A DNA stretch of 64,000 nt from Mesorhizobium sp. (GCA_027492275.1 JAPUFC010000097.1:32720-96719); one strand, 5' to 3'. Positions 7,774 through 15,496 are shown, counted from the stretch's first letter. Notes: generated by a model from the letters alone, not told the origin. Program-made: numbers and translations.

Positions 7774-8856
7774 ATGAGCGGACAGGCCGAGATGGAGACG
7801 CAATCGCCCAGACGGTTTCCGGTCGAGCGCGTGCGGGACCTGCTCGCAAGCCTGTTCGCGGCGGCCGGGCTGTCTGCCGCCGCTGCCCGCACCATGGGCG
7901 AGGCGCTGGTCGAGGCGGATGTGGAGGGCCTGCCGTCGCACGGCGTCATGCAGGCCGAGGTCTATCTCGCACGGCTGAAGGCCGGATCGGTGATACCGGC
8001 CGAGACGGCCGAGCTGTTGGTGGACCGCGACGCCATGGCTGTGCTCGATTCGCATCACATGCTCGGCCATCTGGCCGGCAATCAGGCGATGGCGCTGGCG
8101 GTCGACAAGGCGAAGCGCTTCGGCATCGGCATCGTCGCGGTGCGCCACGCCTTCCACTTCGGGCCGGCGGGGCGCTACGTGCGGCAGGCGGCCGAACAGG
8201 ATTGCGTCGGCATCGCCATGTGCAACTCGCGCCCCTCCATGCCGGCGCCGGGCGGCGCGCAGCGGCTGGTCGGCACCAACCCGCTGGCCATCGCGGTGCC
8301 GACACCGGACGAGCAGCCGCCGATGATCCTCGACATGGCGACCAGCGCCGGCACTTCCGGCCGCGTGCGCATGGCCGGCAAGGCCGGAAAGCCGCTGCCC
8401 GACGGCTGGGCGGTGACGGCCGAGGGCGAGCCAACCAACGACCCGGCCGAGGCGCTGAAGGGCATGCTGCTGCCGATGGGCGGGGCCAAGGGTTTCGGGC
8501 TGTCCCTGATGATCGACACGCTGTGCGGTTTGCTGTCCTCCGGCGCCTGGGGCGACGCGGTGCCCGGCCTGCATGGCGATCTGACGAAGCCGTTCGACAC
8601 CAGCCATCTGTTCATGGCGATCCATGTCGGCCATTTCCGGCCGGTCGAGGAGTTCCTCGCCGAGTCCGGGCGCGTCGTCGAGCGCGTGCATGGCTCGAAG
8701 AAGGCGCCGGGCACCGGGCGCCTCTATGTGCCGGGCGAACGGAAATGGGAGATCGCGCGCGCCAACGACGGCACGATCAAGCTCGAGGCCGCACAGGTCG
8801 CCGCCTTGCGGCGGCTGGCGGGTGAGCTCGGTGTCGATGCGGGCGCGCTGGCCTGA
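7774..8856 (+). CDS. Ldh2-family (malate/L-lactate dehydrogenase-like) NAD(P)-dependent oxidoreductase
   Basis: A 360-residue member of the Ldh2/YlbC/ComC family, which is unrelated to classical Rossmann-fold malate dehydrogenases and includes ureidoglycolate, 2,3-diketogulonate and piperideine-2-carboxylate dehydrogenases. The substrate-pocket segment GLPSHGVM (49-56), the nucleotide-binding GTNPLAIAVPT and ILDMATS segments and GGAKGFGLSLMID are all present. The ATG is preceded by GGAGGAG. It is the second gene of the operon, 40 bp after the aldolase gene. It most likely interconverts a 2-keto acid and its 2-hydroxy acid. Confidence 0.9.
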   Translation: MSGQAEMETQSPRRFPVERVRDLLASLFAAAGLSAAAARTMGEALVEADVEGLPSHGVMQAEVYLARLKAGSVIPAETAELLVDRDAMAVLDSHHMLGHLAGNQAMALAVDKAKRFGIGIVAVRHAFHFGPAGRYVRQAAEQDCVGIAMCNSRPSMPAPGGAQRLVGTNPLAIAVPTPDEQPPMILDMATSAGTSGRVRMAGKAGKPLPDGWAVTAEGEPTNDPAEALKGMLLPMGGAKGFGLSLMIDTLCGLLSSGAWGDAVPGLHGDLTKPFDTSHLFMAIHVGHFRPVEEFLAESGRVVERVHGSKKAPGTGRLYVPGERKWEIARANDGTIKLEAAQVAALRRLAGELGVDAGALA

Positions 8857-8889
8857 TCCCAAGCACGATGAATGCCGGAGGATAGATCA

Positions 8890-10383
8890 TTGACTGGAAG
8901 CAAAGCGGATCTGGCGGGACAGCAGGCGGCGCGGGAATTCCTGGCGCGCCGCCATCGCCACCTGGTCGACGGCGAATGGGTGGATTCGGCGGCTGGCAAA
9001 AGCTTCGCCGTCACCGACCCGGCGACCGGCGGCACCATCGCCCATGTCGCCGAGGGCGAGGCCGAGGACATCGCGCGCGCGGCGGCGGCGGCGCGGCGCG
9101 CCTTCGACGATGAGCGGTGGACGCGCATCGCGCCGCCCGACCGCTCGCGCATCATGAACCGCATCGCCGACCTGCTCGACGCCCATGCCGACGAGCTTGC
9201 GCTGATCGAGACCCTGGACAACGGCAAGCCGCTGAAGGCGTCGCGCGGCGACGTGCTGCGCGCGGCGGAGAAATTCCGCTACTGCGCCGGCTGGATCACC
9301 AAGCTGACCGGCGAGGCGTTCGATTCCACGCTGCCGGCCGGCTGGCACGGCTTCACGGTGCGCGAGCCGGTGGGCGTCGCGGGTCTGATCGTGCCGTGGA
9401 ACTTTCCGCTGTCGATGGCGGTGAACAAGATCGCGCCGGCGCTCGCCGCCGGCTGCGCCATGGTGCTGAAGCCGGCCGAGCAGACGCCGCTTTCGGCGCT
9501 GCGGCTGGGCGAGATCGTCATGGAGGCCGGCGTGCCCGCCGGAATCGTCAACGTCGTCACGGGCTTCGGCGCGGTGGCGGGAGCGGCGCTGGTGGAGCAT
9601 CCCGGCGTCGACAAGGTGTCGTTCACCGGCTCGACCGATGTCGGCAAGCAGATCGTGCGCGCCGCCACCGGCAATCTCAAGCGCGTGTCGCTGGAGCTCG
9701 GCGGCAAGTCGCCGGTCATCATCTTCCCGGACGCCGATCTCGACAGGACGATCAAGGGCGCGGCCGACTTCATCTTCGGCAACACCGGCCAGAACTGCGG
9801 CGCGGGCTCGCGGCTCTATGCCGACCGCCGCATCTTCGATCGGGTGGTCGAGGGCATCGCCGCGCAGGCTCAGAAGCTGAAAGTCGGCTCGGGTCTGGAG
9901 CCCGACACCGACCTCGGACCGATCATCTCGCAGCGGCAGCTCGACCGCGTCACCGGCTACATGCAGGCCGGCGCTGCGGCGGGCGCGCATGTCGTGACCG
10001 GCGGCGGGCGCATCGAGCGCGAGGGATTCTTCGTGGAGCCGACGATCTTCACGGAGACGCGGCCGGACATGTCGGTCTGGCGCGAGGAGATCTTTGGGCC
10101 GGTGCTGTGCGCCGCCAGCTTCGGCGAGGACGAACTGGATCGCATCATCGCCGACGCCAACGATACCAATTACGGCCTCGGCGCCTATGTGTGGACGCGC
10201 GACCTCGGCATCGCGCACAGGATGGCGCGCAAGCTGAAGGCCGGCTTCGTGCGCGTCAACGGCGGGGCGCATTTCAACGTGCTGCCGTTCGGCGGTTACA
10301 AGCAGTCGGGCTGGGGCCGCGAGAGCGGGCGCGAGGGGATAGAGTTGTTCACCGAGGTCAAGTCGGTGATCATGGGGTTCTAG
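8890..10383 (+). CDS. NAD(P)-dependent aldehyde dehydrogenase
   Basis: A 497-residue aldehyde dehydrogenase that oxidises an aldehyde to its carboxylate, perhaps the aldehyde released by the aldolase encoded upstream. All catalytic residues are present: Asn171 (PWNFP), Lys194 (LKPAEQ), Glu269 (LELGGKSP) and Cys303 (GQNCGAGSR). An in-frame ATG lies at 8872, but GGAGG at 8877-8881 fits the TTG at 8890 with 8-nt spacing, so TTG is chosen. It is the third gene of the aldolase operon. Its TAG overlaps by 4 bp the stop codon of the convergent GMC oxidoreductase gene. Confidence 0.92.
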   Translation: MTGSKADLAGQQAAREFLARRHRHLVDGEWVDSAAGKSFAVTDPATGGTIAHVAEGEAEDIARAAAAARRAFDDERWTRIAPPDRSRIMNRIADLLDAHADELALIETLDNGKPLKASRGDVLRAAEKFRYCAGWITKLTGEAFDSTLPAGWHGFTVREPVGVAGLIVPWNFPLSMAVNKIAPALAAGCAMVLKPAEQTPLSALRLGEIVMEAGVPAGIVNVVTGFGAVAGAALVEHPGVDKVSFTGSTDVGKQIVRAATGNLKRVSLELGGKSPVIIFPDADLDRTIKGAADFIFGNTGQNCGAGSRLYADRRIFDRVVEGIAAQAQKLKVGSGLEPDTDLGPIISQRQLDRVTGYMQAGAAAGAHVVTGGGRIEREGFFVEPTIFTETRPDMSVWREEIFGPVLCAASFGEDELDRIIADANDTNYGLGAYVWTRDLGIAHRMARKLKAGFVRVNGGAHFNVLPFGGYKQSGWGRESGREGIELFTEVKSVIMGF

Positions 10384-11999
10384 CCCCGCTTCGCATCCTC
10401 GCGGATCATGTCGGCGGCCTTCTCGGCCACCATGAAGGTCGGCGCGTTGGTATTGCCGCTGATCAGGTCCGGCATGACGGAGGCGTCGACGACGCGCAGG
10501 CCTTCCACGCCGCGCACCTTCAGCGACGGATCGACCACCGACGCCTTGTCGCCGCCCATCCGGCAGGTGCCGACGGGGTGGTGCGCGGTGCTCGAGAATT
10601 TCCGCAGATAGGCGTCCAGCTCGTCGTCCGAGCGCGCTTCGCCGCCGGGCAGCACCTCCTCGCCGCGGAAGGCTGAAAAGGCGGCGTCGCCGATGATCTC
10701 GCGCCCGAGCCGGATCGCCTCGCGCAGCACGCGCCGGTCCTTCTCCGCCTGGAGGAAATTCTGGAAGATGCGCACCGGCGTCCTGCCGTCCGCGCCGGCC
10801 AGCTCGACGCGGCCCCGGCTTTCGGGATGCAGTAGGATGATGCTGCAACCGAAGCGGTTCGGCCCCTTGGCCGCGATCAGCGGGAACCACGGCCGCGCCA
10901 GCCGCGACACCGGCCGGAACAGGAACTGTATGTCGGGCACCTCGGCCGCCGGGTCGATTCGCGCGAAGCCCAGTCCGCTCGACGGCACGTTGGTCGCCGG
11001 CCCGACGCCGGCCAGATAGGCGAGCAGGGACGAGGCGATGGCGCGGTCCCAGCGCGAACCCTTGGCGAAGGGACCCGGATCGAGCCGCTCATACTCCAGC
11101 AGCACCACGACATGGTCTTGCAGGTTTGCGCCCACCGACGGCGCATCGACCAGCGGCGCGATGCCGTGGCGCTTGAGCTGTTCGGCCGGGCCGATCCCCG
11201 ACAGCATCAGAAGCTGCGGCGAATTGTAGGCGCCGCCGCACAGCAGGATTTCGCCGCGCGCGGTCGCGCGCCGCGCCTCGCCGCCGCGCGTGCGGTAGAG
11301 AACGGCCGTCGCCCGGCGGCCCTCGAAGACGATCCTCTCGGCCAGCGCGCCGGTCTCTATTCGGAGGTTTTTCCGGCCGCGCGCCGGGCGCAGGTAGGAG
11401 ACCGAGGCGCTGGCGCGCCGGCCCCTGCGCAGCGACTGCTGGAAGGGCGCGTGACCGATCTGCTCGCCGTCATTGTAGTCCCGGTTGCGCGGCAGGCCGT
11501 GGCGGGGCAGGGCTTCCGAGAAGGCGGCGTTGAGCGGGTCGCGATAGGCGTTCTCGCGCACATGCACCGGCCCGGTCATGCCGCGCGCCTGGCTCGGCTC
11601 GCCCTCCCAGGTCTCGAGGCGCTTGAAGTAGGGCAGCACTTCTTCATAGGACCAGCCGGTGGCCCCGTTGTCGGCCCAGCGGTCGAAATCCGCCGGATTG
11701 CCTCGCACATAGACCATGCCGTTGATGGAGGACGTGCCGCCCATCACCCGTCCGCGCGGCAGCGGCACGACGCGGCCGTCCAAAAACTCTTCCGGCTGGG
11801 TGTCGTATCCCCAGTCGAAATAGCGCTTCTGGTTGATGCGGCCGAAGCCGAGCGGCACATGGATGAGGATGTCGCGGTCGGCCCCGCCGGCTTCCAGCAG
11901 CAGCACGCTTTTGCGGCCGTCCTCCGACAAACGCGCCGCGAGCACCGAGCCCGCCGTGCCCGCGCCGACGATGACGTAGTCGAATTCCATGTCCGGCAT
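10380..11999 (-). CDS. GMC-family FAD oxidoreductase (choline dehydrogenase-like)
   Basis: A 539-residue glucose-methanol-choline oxidoreductase. It has the N-terminal FAD-binding VIVGAGTAGSVLAARL, the GMC signature 1 region GRVMGGTSSINGMVYVRG, the GAYNSPQLLMLSGIGP signature 2, and C-terminal active-site His and Asn in TAHHPVGTCRMG and SGNTNAPT. The ATG at 11999 follows GGGAGCGAC; upstream codons in the same frame do not resemble the family. It oxidises a primary alcohol or polyol to an aldehyde, so it could feed the aldehyde dehydrogenase encoded next door. A GTTTCG-N5-CGAAAC-like site lies 71 bp upstream, which links it to the island rather than to the sulfur operon above it. Confidence 0.92.
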   Translation of the reverse strand: MPDMEFDYVIVGAGTAGSVLAARLSEDGRKSVLLLEAGGADRDILIHVPLGFGRINQKRYFDWGYDTQPEEFLDGRVVPLPRGRVMGGTSSINGMVYVRGNPADFDRWADNGATGWSYEEVLPYFKRLETWEGEPSQARGMTGPVHVRENAYRDPLNAAFSEALPRHGLPRNRDYNDGEQIGHAPFQQSLRRGRRASASVSYLRPARGRKNLRIETGALAERIVFEGRRATAVLYRTRGGEARRATARGEILLCGGAYNSPQLLMLSGIGPAEQLKRHGIAPLVDAPSVGANLQDHVVVLLEYERLDPGPFAKGSRWDRAIASSLLAYLAGVGPATNVPSSGLGFARIDPAAEVPDIQFLFRPVSRLARPWFPLIAAKGPNRFGCSIILLHPESRGRVELAGADGRTPVRIFQNFLQAEKDRRVLREAIRLGREIIGDAAFSAFRGEEVLPGGEARSDDELDAYLRKFSSTAHHPVGTCRMGGDKASVVDPSLKVRGVEGLRVVDASVMPDLISGNTNAPTFMVAEKAADMIREDAKRG

Positions 12000-12069
12000 G
12001 TCGCTCCCGCCTGTTGGTGCCGCAGGCATGCGCCCGCGCGCGCCCTGCAGCAACGGCCGGCGGAGGCGT

Positions 12070-12086
12070 ATTTCGCGGCCCGAAAA
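12070..12086. promoter_or_regulatory. Candidate operator upstream of the GMC oxidoreductase gene
   Basis: ATTTCG-CGGCC-CGAAAA keeps the TTTCG-N5-CGAAA core and spacing of the two palindromes beside iclR and differs only in the two outermost bases. It lies in the 94-bp gap between the GMC start (11999) and the end of the preceding gene (12094), a position suited to regulation of the GMC gene. Confidence 0.5.
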
Positions 12087-12093
12087 GGCGGAC

Positions 12094-12711
12094 CTATCCG
12101 GCGGTCGCGGCTTCCAGCACGCGTGTGCGGGCGGCGAGGTCCACGGCAAGCGAGGAGGTCACCTCCAGCGCCCGGTCGTCGAGTACGGCCGAACCTGAGG
12201 GATGCGCGGCAAGCACGCGGTCGCGCTCGCGCACCAGCTCGGCGATCTCCGTCTCGTAGAGGCGCAGGATGGCGGTCAGCCAGCGGTTCACCAGATAGGA
12301 CGGCCTGGCCATCTGCATGTCGAAGCGTTGCAGCAGCGGGATCGTGCCATCGGCGTCGAGGAAGGTGTCGCCCACCACCCAGCGGTTGACGGTGAACAGG
12401 CGATGGAGCTTGCCGAAGGCGTCGACGCCGACGGCGACAAGGTGATGCACCGGTCCCTGCGCCCCTTGCGGCCGCACGAAGCAATGGAAATGCCCGTGCT
12501 CGCCGTCAACGGACGGGACATGGCAGTGATAATACCATTGTGCGCCGCTCTCCGGGTCGAACACGTCGCCCGGCGGGTAGTGCGACCAGGCGTCCACCGA
12601 GGCGGCGTCCGTCAGGGTGGCGCGCAGAACGTTCTCGCCGGATTTGGCGAGGATGCGCTCGCAGAACTGCGCCTCGCGGGCCGCCTGGAACAGATCCCCG
12701 CCCGCGCTCAT
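12094..12711 (-). CDS. Uncharacterised His-rich 205-residue protein, last gene of the sulfur/Cys-rich operon
   Basis: The product has no signal peptide or membrane segment. Its central part is rich in possible metal ligands: YYHCHVPSVDGEHGHFHCF carries HCH, HGH and HC within 19 residues (near residues 68-86), followed by a VHHL stretch. The C-terminal third is helical. The ATG at 12711 follows GGCCGGAG and overlaps by 4 bp (ATGA) the stop of the Cys-rich repeat gene, so the two are translationally coupled. The frame is open much further upstream, but that part is the repeat DNA read in another frame and is not protein sequence. I believe it belongs to a DUF-type family but cannot name a function; metal handling is inferred from composition and neighbours. 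Confidence 0.8.
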   Translation of the reverse strand: MSAGGDLFQAAREAQFCERILAKSGENVLRATLTDAASVDAWSHYPPGDVFDPESGAQWYYHCHVPSVDGEHGHFHCFVRPQGAQGPVHHLVAVGVDAFGKLHRLFTVNRWVVGDTFLDADGTIPLLQRFDMQMARPSYLVNRWLTAILRLYETEIAELVRERDRVLAAHPSGSAVLDDRALEVTSSLAVDLAARTRVLEAATAG

Positions 12712-13070
12712 TGCGCTCCGGCCGCGCAGGGGTTGGCGGCGGCGCAGGGCGCACCGGCGGCACAGGGATTGGCGGCGGCGCAAGGCGCGCCTGCCGCGCA
12801 CGGACTTGCCGCCGCGCAGGGCGCGCCTGCCGCGCAGGGATTGGCCGCCGCGCAAGGCGCGCCTGCCGCGCAGGGGTTGGCGGCGGAGCAGGGGGCGCCG
12901 GCGGCGCAGGGATTGTCGGCCGCGCATGGGTTCGCCGCCGGCTGCGCCGGTTGGGCGGGCTGCGCCGCAGCCACGGCGGCCCGGTTGGCCGAGGCGACAT
13001 GGTCGGCTGCGACCGCCGCCGTGGCGGCGAGCAATGCCGCGCCGAAGAGAAGCGTGTTGCGTGAACTCAT
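12708..13070 (-). CDS. Exported cysteine-rich Pro-Cys repeat protein
   Basis: A 120-residue protein with an N-terminal signal peptide (residues 1 to about 22, ending in AAVAA), a short Ala/Gln/Pro linker (31-46) and a C-terminal repeat made only of Ala, Gly, Pro, Asn, Ser, Asp and Cys. Cysteines fall exactly every six residues at 49, 55, 61, 67, 73, 79, 85, 91, 97, 103, 109 and 115, nearly all as NPC or APC; the double unit is NPCAAGAPCAAA. It overlaps the yeeE-type gene before it and the 205-residue gene after it by 4 bp each, so it is a real, coupled gene. Twelve regularly spaced thiols in an exported protein suggest binding of soft metals or carriage of sulfane sulfur. No characterised homologue is recognised. 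Confidence 0.85.
   Translation of the reverse strand: MSSRNTLLFGAALLAATAAVAADHVASANRAAVAAAQPAQPAQPAANPCAADNPCAAGAPCSAANPCAAGAPCAAANPCAAGAPCAAASPCAAGAPCAAANPCAAGAPCAAANPCAAGAQ
12711..12932 (-). repeat. 36-bp in-frame tandem repeat encoding the Pro-Cys units
   Basis: Codons 47-120 of the Cys-rich gene form a tandem array with an 18-bp half unit and a 36-bp full unit (NPCAAG + APCAAA). Copies differ at synonymous and a few replacement positions (Asp, Ser), so they have diverged under selection to keep Cys and Pro. Such arrays can change copy number by slippage. Confidence 0.85.
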
Positions 13071-14281
13071 GTCCGTTTCAATCCGTCGAGGCCGAACAGT
13101 GGCCGGGCGTACATGCCGACATAGCTGCCGGCGAAGGCGGCGGCGAACCAAAGCCAGCCATGCAGGCTGCCCGAGGCGATGCCGCTGAACAGCGCGCCGA
13201 TGTTGCAGCCGAAGGACAGCCGCGCGCCATAGCCCATCAGCACGCCGCCGATGGCCGCCGCGAGGAAGGACGCGAACGGCACATGCACCTTCGGCGCGAA
13301 CTTGCCGGCCAGGCCGGCGGCGAGCGCCGCACCCAGGATGATGCCGAAATTCATCACCGATGTGACGTCGGCCAGCACGCTCGCCCGCAGCGCGCGGGCC
13401 TGCGCCGGCCACTGCCAGAACGTCCACTCCGCGACCGGAATGCCGACGGCCTGCGCCGTCTTGGCGCCCCACAGCCCGAAGCCGTAGGTCACCGACCACG
13501 GATGGCCGGCCAGAAGCAGCGTGGCGAGGTTGAGCCCGGCCAGCCCGAGCCCGCCCCAGATCAGCGGCCACGGTCCTTGCAGCAGACGCGGCAGGCCGCT
13601 GACGGACGGCTTCTTCTCGGTTTCCAGCGATCCGTGCGCGCGCTTTTCGACCACCGTGCTCAGCCACGCCACCGCGCCGAGGAACAGCAGCGTCGCCGCG
13701 ATGGCCCCGGGAACGCCGAGGCTCTTGCCGAGGCTGATGGCCGGCAGCGAGGGCCGCTCCAGCCACCACGGCAGATGCGCCGTGCCGATGACCGCGCCGA
13801 CGATGAAGAAGATCAGCGTGACCAGCATGCGCGAGGAACCGCCGCCGACCGTGAACAGCGTACCGGAGCCGCAGCCGCCGCCGAGCTGCATGCCGAGCCC
13901 GAACAGCGCCGCGCCGACCAGCACCGACACGCCGACCGGGGCGAGGGCTCCGACCAGCGGCCGTCCAAAGGCCTCGCCCGCCGCCAGCAGGGGGATGAAG
14001 ACGATCGCCGTGACGCCGATCATCAGCATCTGCGCGCGGATCGATGCGCCGCGCTTCTCGACCACGAAGCGCCGCCAGCCGCCGGTGAAGCCGAACGAGG
14101 CGTGGTAGAGCGTGATGCCGAGCAGCGCCCCGACGAGGAACAGTGCCGCCTGCCGTCCGTCGATGAGCGCGGCGATGGCCGACGCGCCGACGGCGAGCCC
14201 CAGCAATGTGGTGGTGACGGGCCCCCGGTCGATCGGGATGCGCGGCCGTCGCGACAGGTTTCCGGCGGTGATGTCTGTCAT
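13067..14281 (-). CDS. YeeE/YedE-family (TsuA-like) membrane transporter
   Basis: A 404-residue polytopic membrane protein of the DUF395/YeeE-YedE family, whose characterised member TsuA imports thiosulfate. The two pore-type cysteines are in conserved contexts: Cys137 in LGGGCGSGTLF and Cys359 in LSFGCNIGALFSG, one in each repeat of the inverted-repeat architecture. The ATG at 14281 follows AAGGCAGATC; 15 codons upstream are also open but lack a ribosome-binding site. The stop codon overlaps the ATG of the Cys-rich repeat gene (4 bp), and the sulfurtransferase gene ends 69 bp upstream. It probably moves a sulfur compound or persulfide across the inner membrane, in concert with the periplasmic sulfurtransferase. 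Confidence 0.9.
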   Translation of the reverse strand: MTDITAGNLSRRPRIPIDRGPVTTTLLGLAVGASAIAALIDGRQAALFLVGALLGITLYHASFGFTGGWRRFVVEKRGASIRAQMLMIGVTAIVFIPLLAAGEAFGRPLVGALAPVGVSVLVGAALFGLGMQLGGGCGSGTLFTVGGGSSRMLVTLIFFIVGAVIGTAHLPWWLERPSLPAISLGKSLGVPGAIAATLLFLGAVAWLSTVVEKRAHGSLETEKKPSVSGLPRLLQGPWPLIWGGLGLAGLNLATLLLAGHPWSVTYGFGLWGAKTAQAVGIPVAEWTFWQWPAQARALRASVLADVTSVMNFGIILGAALAAGLAGKFAPKVHVPFASFLAAAIGGVLMGYGARLSFGCNIGALFSGIASGSLHGWLWFAAAFAGSYVGMYARPLFGLDGLKRT

Positions 14282-14350
14282 GATCTGCCTTGAAGCACGA
14301 TGCCCGGGCGATGACCACCCGGGCATGAGGCGTTGCGTGGGTTCGGTCGG

Positions 14351-15268
14351 TTACTGGACGACGACGGGGCGGGCGGGATCGGCGGTCCACTCCGACATCG
14401 AGCCGTCGTAGAGCCGCACGTTCTTCAGGCCCTGCACCTCGGACAGGCCGAACCAGGCGATGGAGGCGAGGTGGCCGGTGTTGCAGAAGGTGATGACGCC
14501 CTTGTCGTCCGACACGCTGGCGGCCTTGGTGAGCTGCGCGACCTCGTCGGCGCTGGCGAAGCCCGGCTTGTCGTTGTGGTAGAACTTGTCGAAGTTGACG
14601 TTCACCGAGGTCGGCACGGTGCCCAGCGCCTTGACGGTGTTGGTCTTTTCCTTGCCGATGAACTGCGCCACCGAGCGCGCGTCGACCAGGTTGGTGTCGT
14701 TGGCGATGGCGTCCTGAACTTCCTGCACCTCGGCGCGGAGCTCCGGCCGGTAGTTCGGCGTGAACGAGCCGGCGGCCGGCGTCACGGCGTCCCTGGAAAC
14801 CTCCTTGCCGGCCTTCGTCCAGGCCGCGTAGCCGCCGTCCAGCACCGAGACCGCGTCGTGGCCGAGCACCTTGAACGTCCAGTAGACGCGCGTGCCGCCG
14901 CCGAATTCGGAGGCGTTGGTGCCGGCGGGCACGATCACGACATGGCTGTCGTCGCTGACGCCGAGGCTTTCGACCAGCTTCTCGATGGCTTCCTTGGAGG
15001 GCAGCAGGCCCGGCACGCCGTTCACCGTCGCGCGCCAGCCGGACTGCGAGTATTTCGCGCTGACCGCGCCGGGGATGTGGCCCTCGGCATAGGGGTCCTT
15101 GTCCTGCGTGGCGTCGCGGATGTCGAGGATGACGAGGTTCTTCTTGCCGAGATTGGCGGCCAGCCAGTCGGCATCGACCAGCGGCTTGTCCGTTAGCCGC
15201 TCGGCCTGGGCGGCTCCGGTGAGGGCGAGACCGGCCGCGAGGGCCAGCGTGGCGAAAAGCTTCTTCAT
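14351..15268 (-). CDS. Exported rhodanese-type sulfurtransferase
   Basis: A 305-residue two-domain rhodanese (thiosulfate/mercaptopyruvate sulfurtransferase) with a clear signal peptide (1-22, ending GAAQA), so it acts in the periplasm. The inactive N-terminal domain includes VILDIRDATQDKDPYAEGHIPGA. The C-terminal domain carries the active loop CNTGHLAS with Cys262, which forms a persulfide during sulfur transfer. It is the first gene of a minus-strand operon with the YeeE-type channel, the Cys-rich repeat protein and the 205-residue protein. The export signal and the channel next door suggest it processes a periplasmic sulfur donor. The start is the ATG at 15268, with AGGGA upstream. Confidence 0.92.
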   Translation of the reverse strand: MKKLFATLALAAGLALTGAAQAERLTDKPLVDADWLAANLGKKNLVILDIRDATQDKDPYAEGHIPGAVSAKYSQSGWRATVNGVPGLLPSKEAIEKLVESLGVSDDSHVVIVPAGTNASEFGGGTRVYWTFKVLGHDAVSVLDGGYAAWTKAGKEVSRDAVTPAAGSFTPNYRPELRAEVQEVQDAIANDTNLVDARSVAQFIGKEKTNTVKALGTVPTSVNVNFDKFYHNDKPGFASADEVAQLTKAASVSDDKGVITFCNTGHLASIAWFGLSEVQGLKNVRLYDGSMSEWTADPARPVVVQ

Positions 15269-15355
15269 GGAAGGGGTCCCTGGGAGAATTTCCGGCTAAA
15301 CTAAGCCGTCTGCGAAAAAACAGAACGGTTCCGGCTCCAAAAACGCCCTTGTGAG

Positions 15356-15400
15356 AAAAATTTCATTCCCGTTTTGGCCGGAGGCGCGCAAAATTCATTC
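15356..15400. promoter_or_regulatory. AT-rich direct repeats upstream of the sulfur operon
   Basis: The 228-bp gap between the divergent sulfurtransferase and Hsp70-like genes is unusually AT-rich for this genome. It holds two similar elements in the same orientation, AAAAATTTCATTC (15356-15368) and AAAATTCATTC (15390-15400). Their shared TTCATTC cores are 32 bp apart, about three helical turns. This spacing would suit a regulator bound on one face of the DNA; the regulator is unknown and the match may be chance. Confidence 0.3.
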
Positions 15401-15496
15401 TGGGTGGACGGAGGGGCCGGGGTTTCCATCGGCGCGAAGCTGGGCTAAACGGACGCCCCTTTTTCGAGCCGCCCCGCCGGGCGGCGTTCAGCGGGC

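Noticed and set aside
12712-12927. Arg-rich N-terminal extension of the 205-residue protein
   Set aside because: It is the Pro-Cys repeat DNA read in another frame. The ATG at 12711 has a ribosome-binding site and the overlap with the upstream stop supports it.
12711-12932. CRISPR-like or VNTR-only explanation for the repeat array
   Set aside because: There are no spacers, the unit is in frame and it encodes an exported protein between two overlapping genes.
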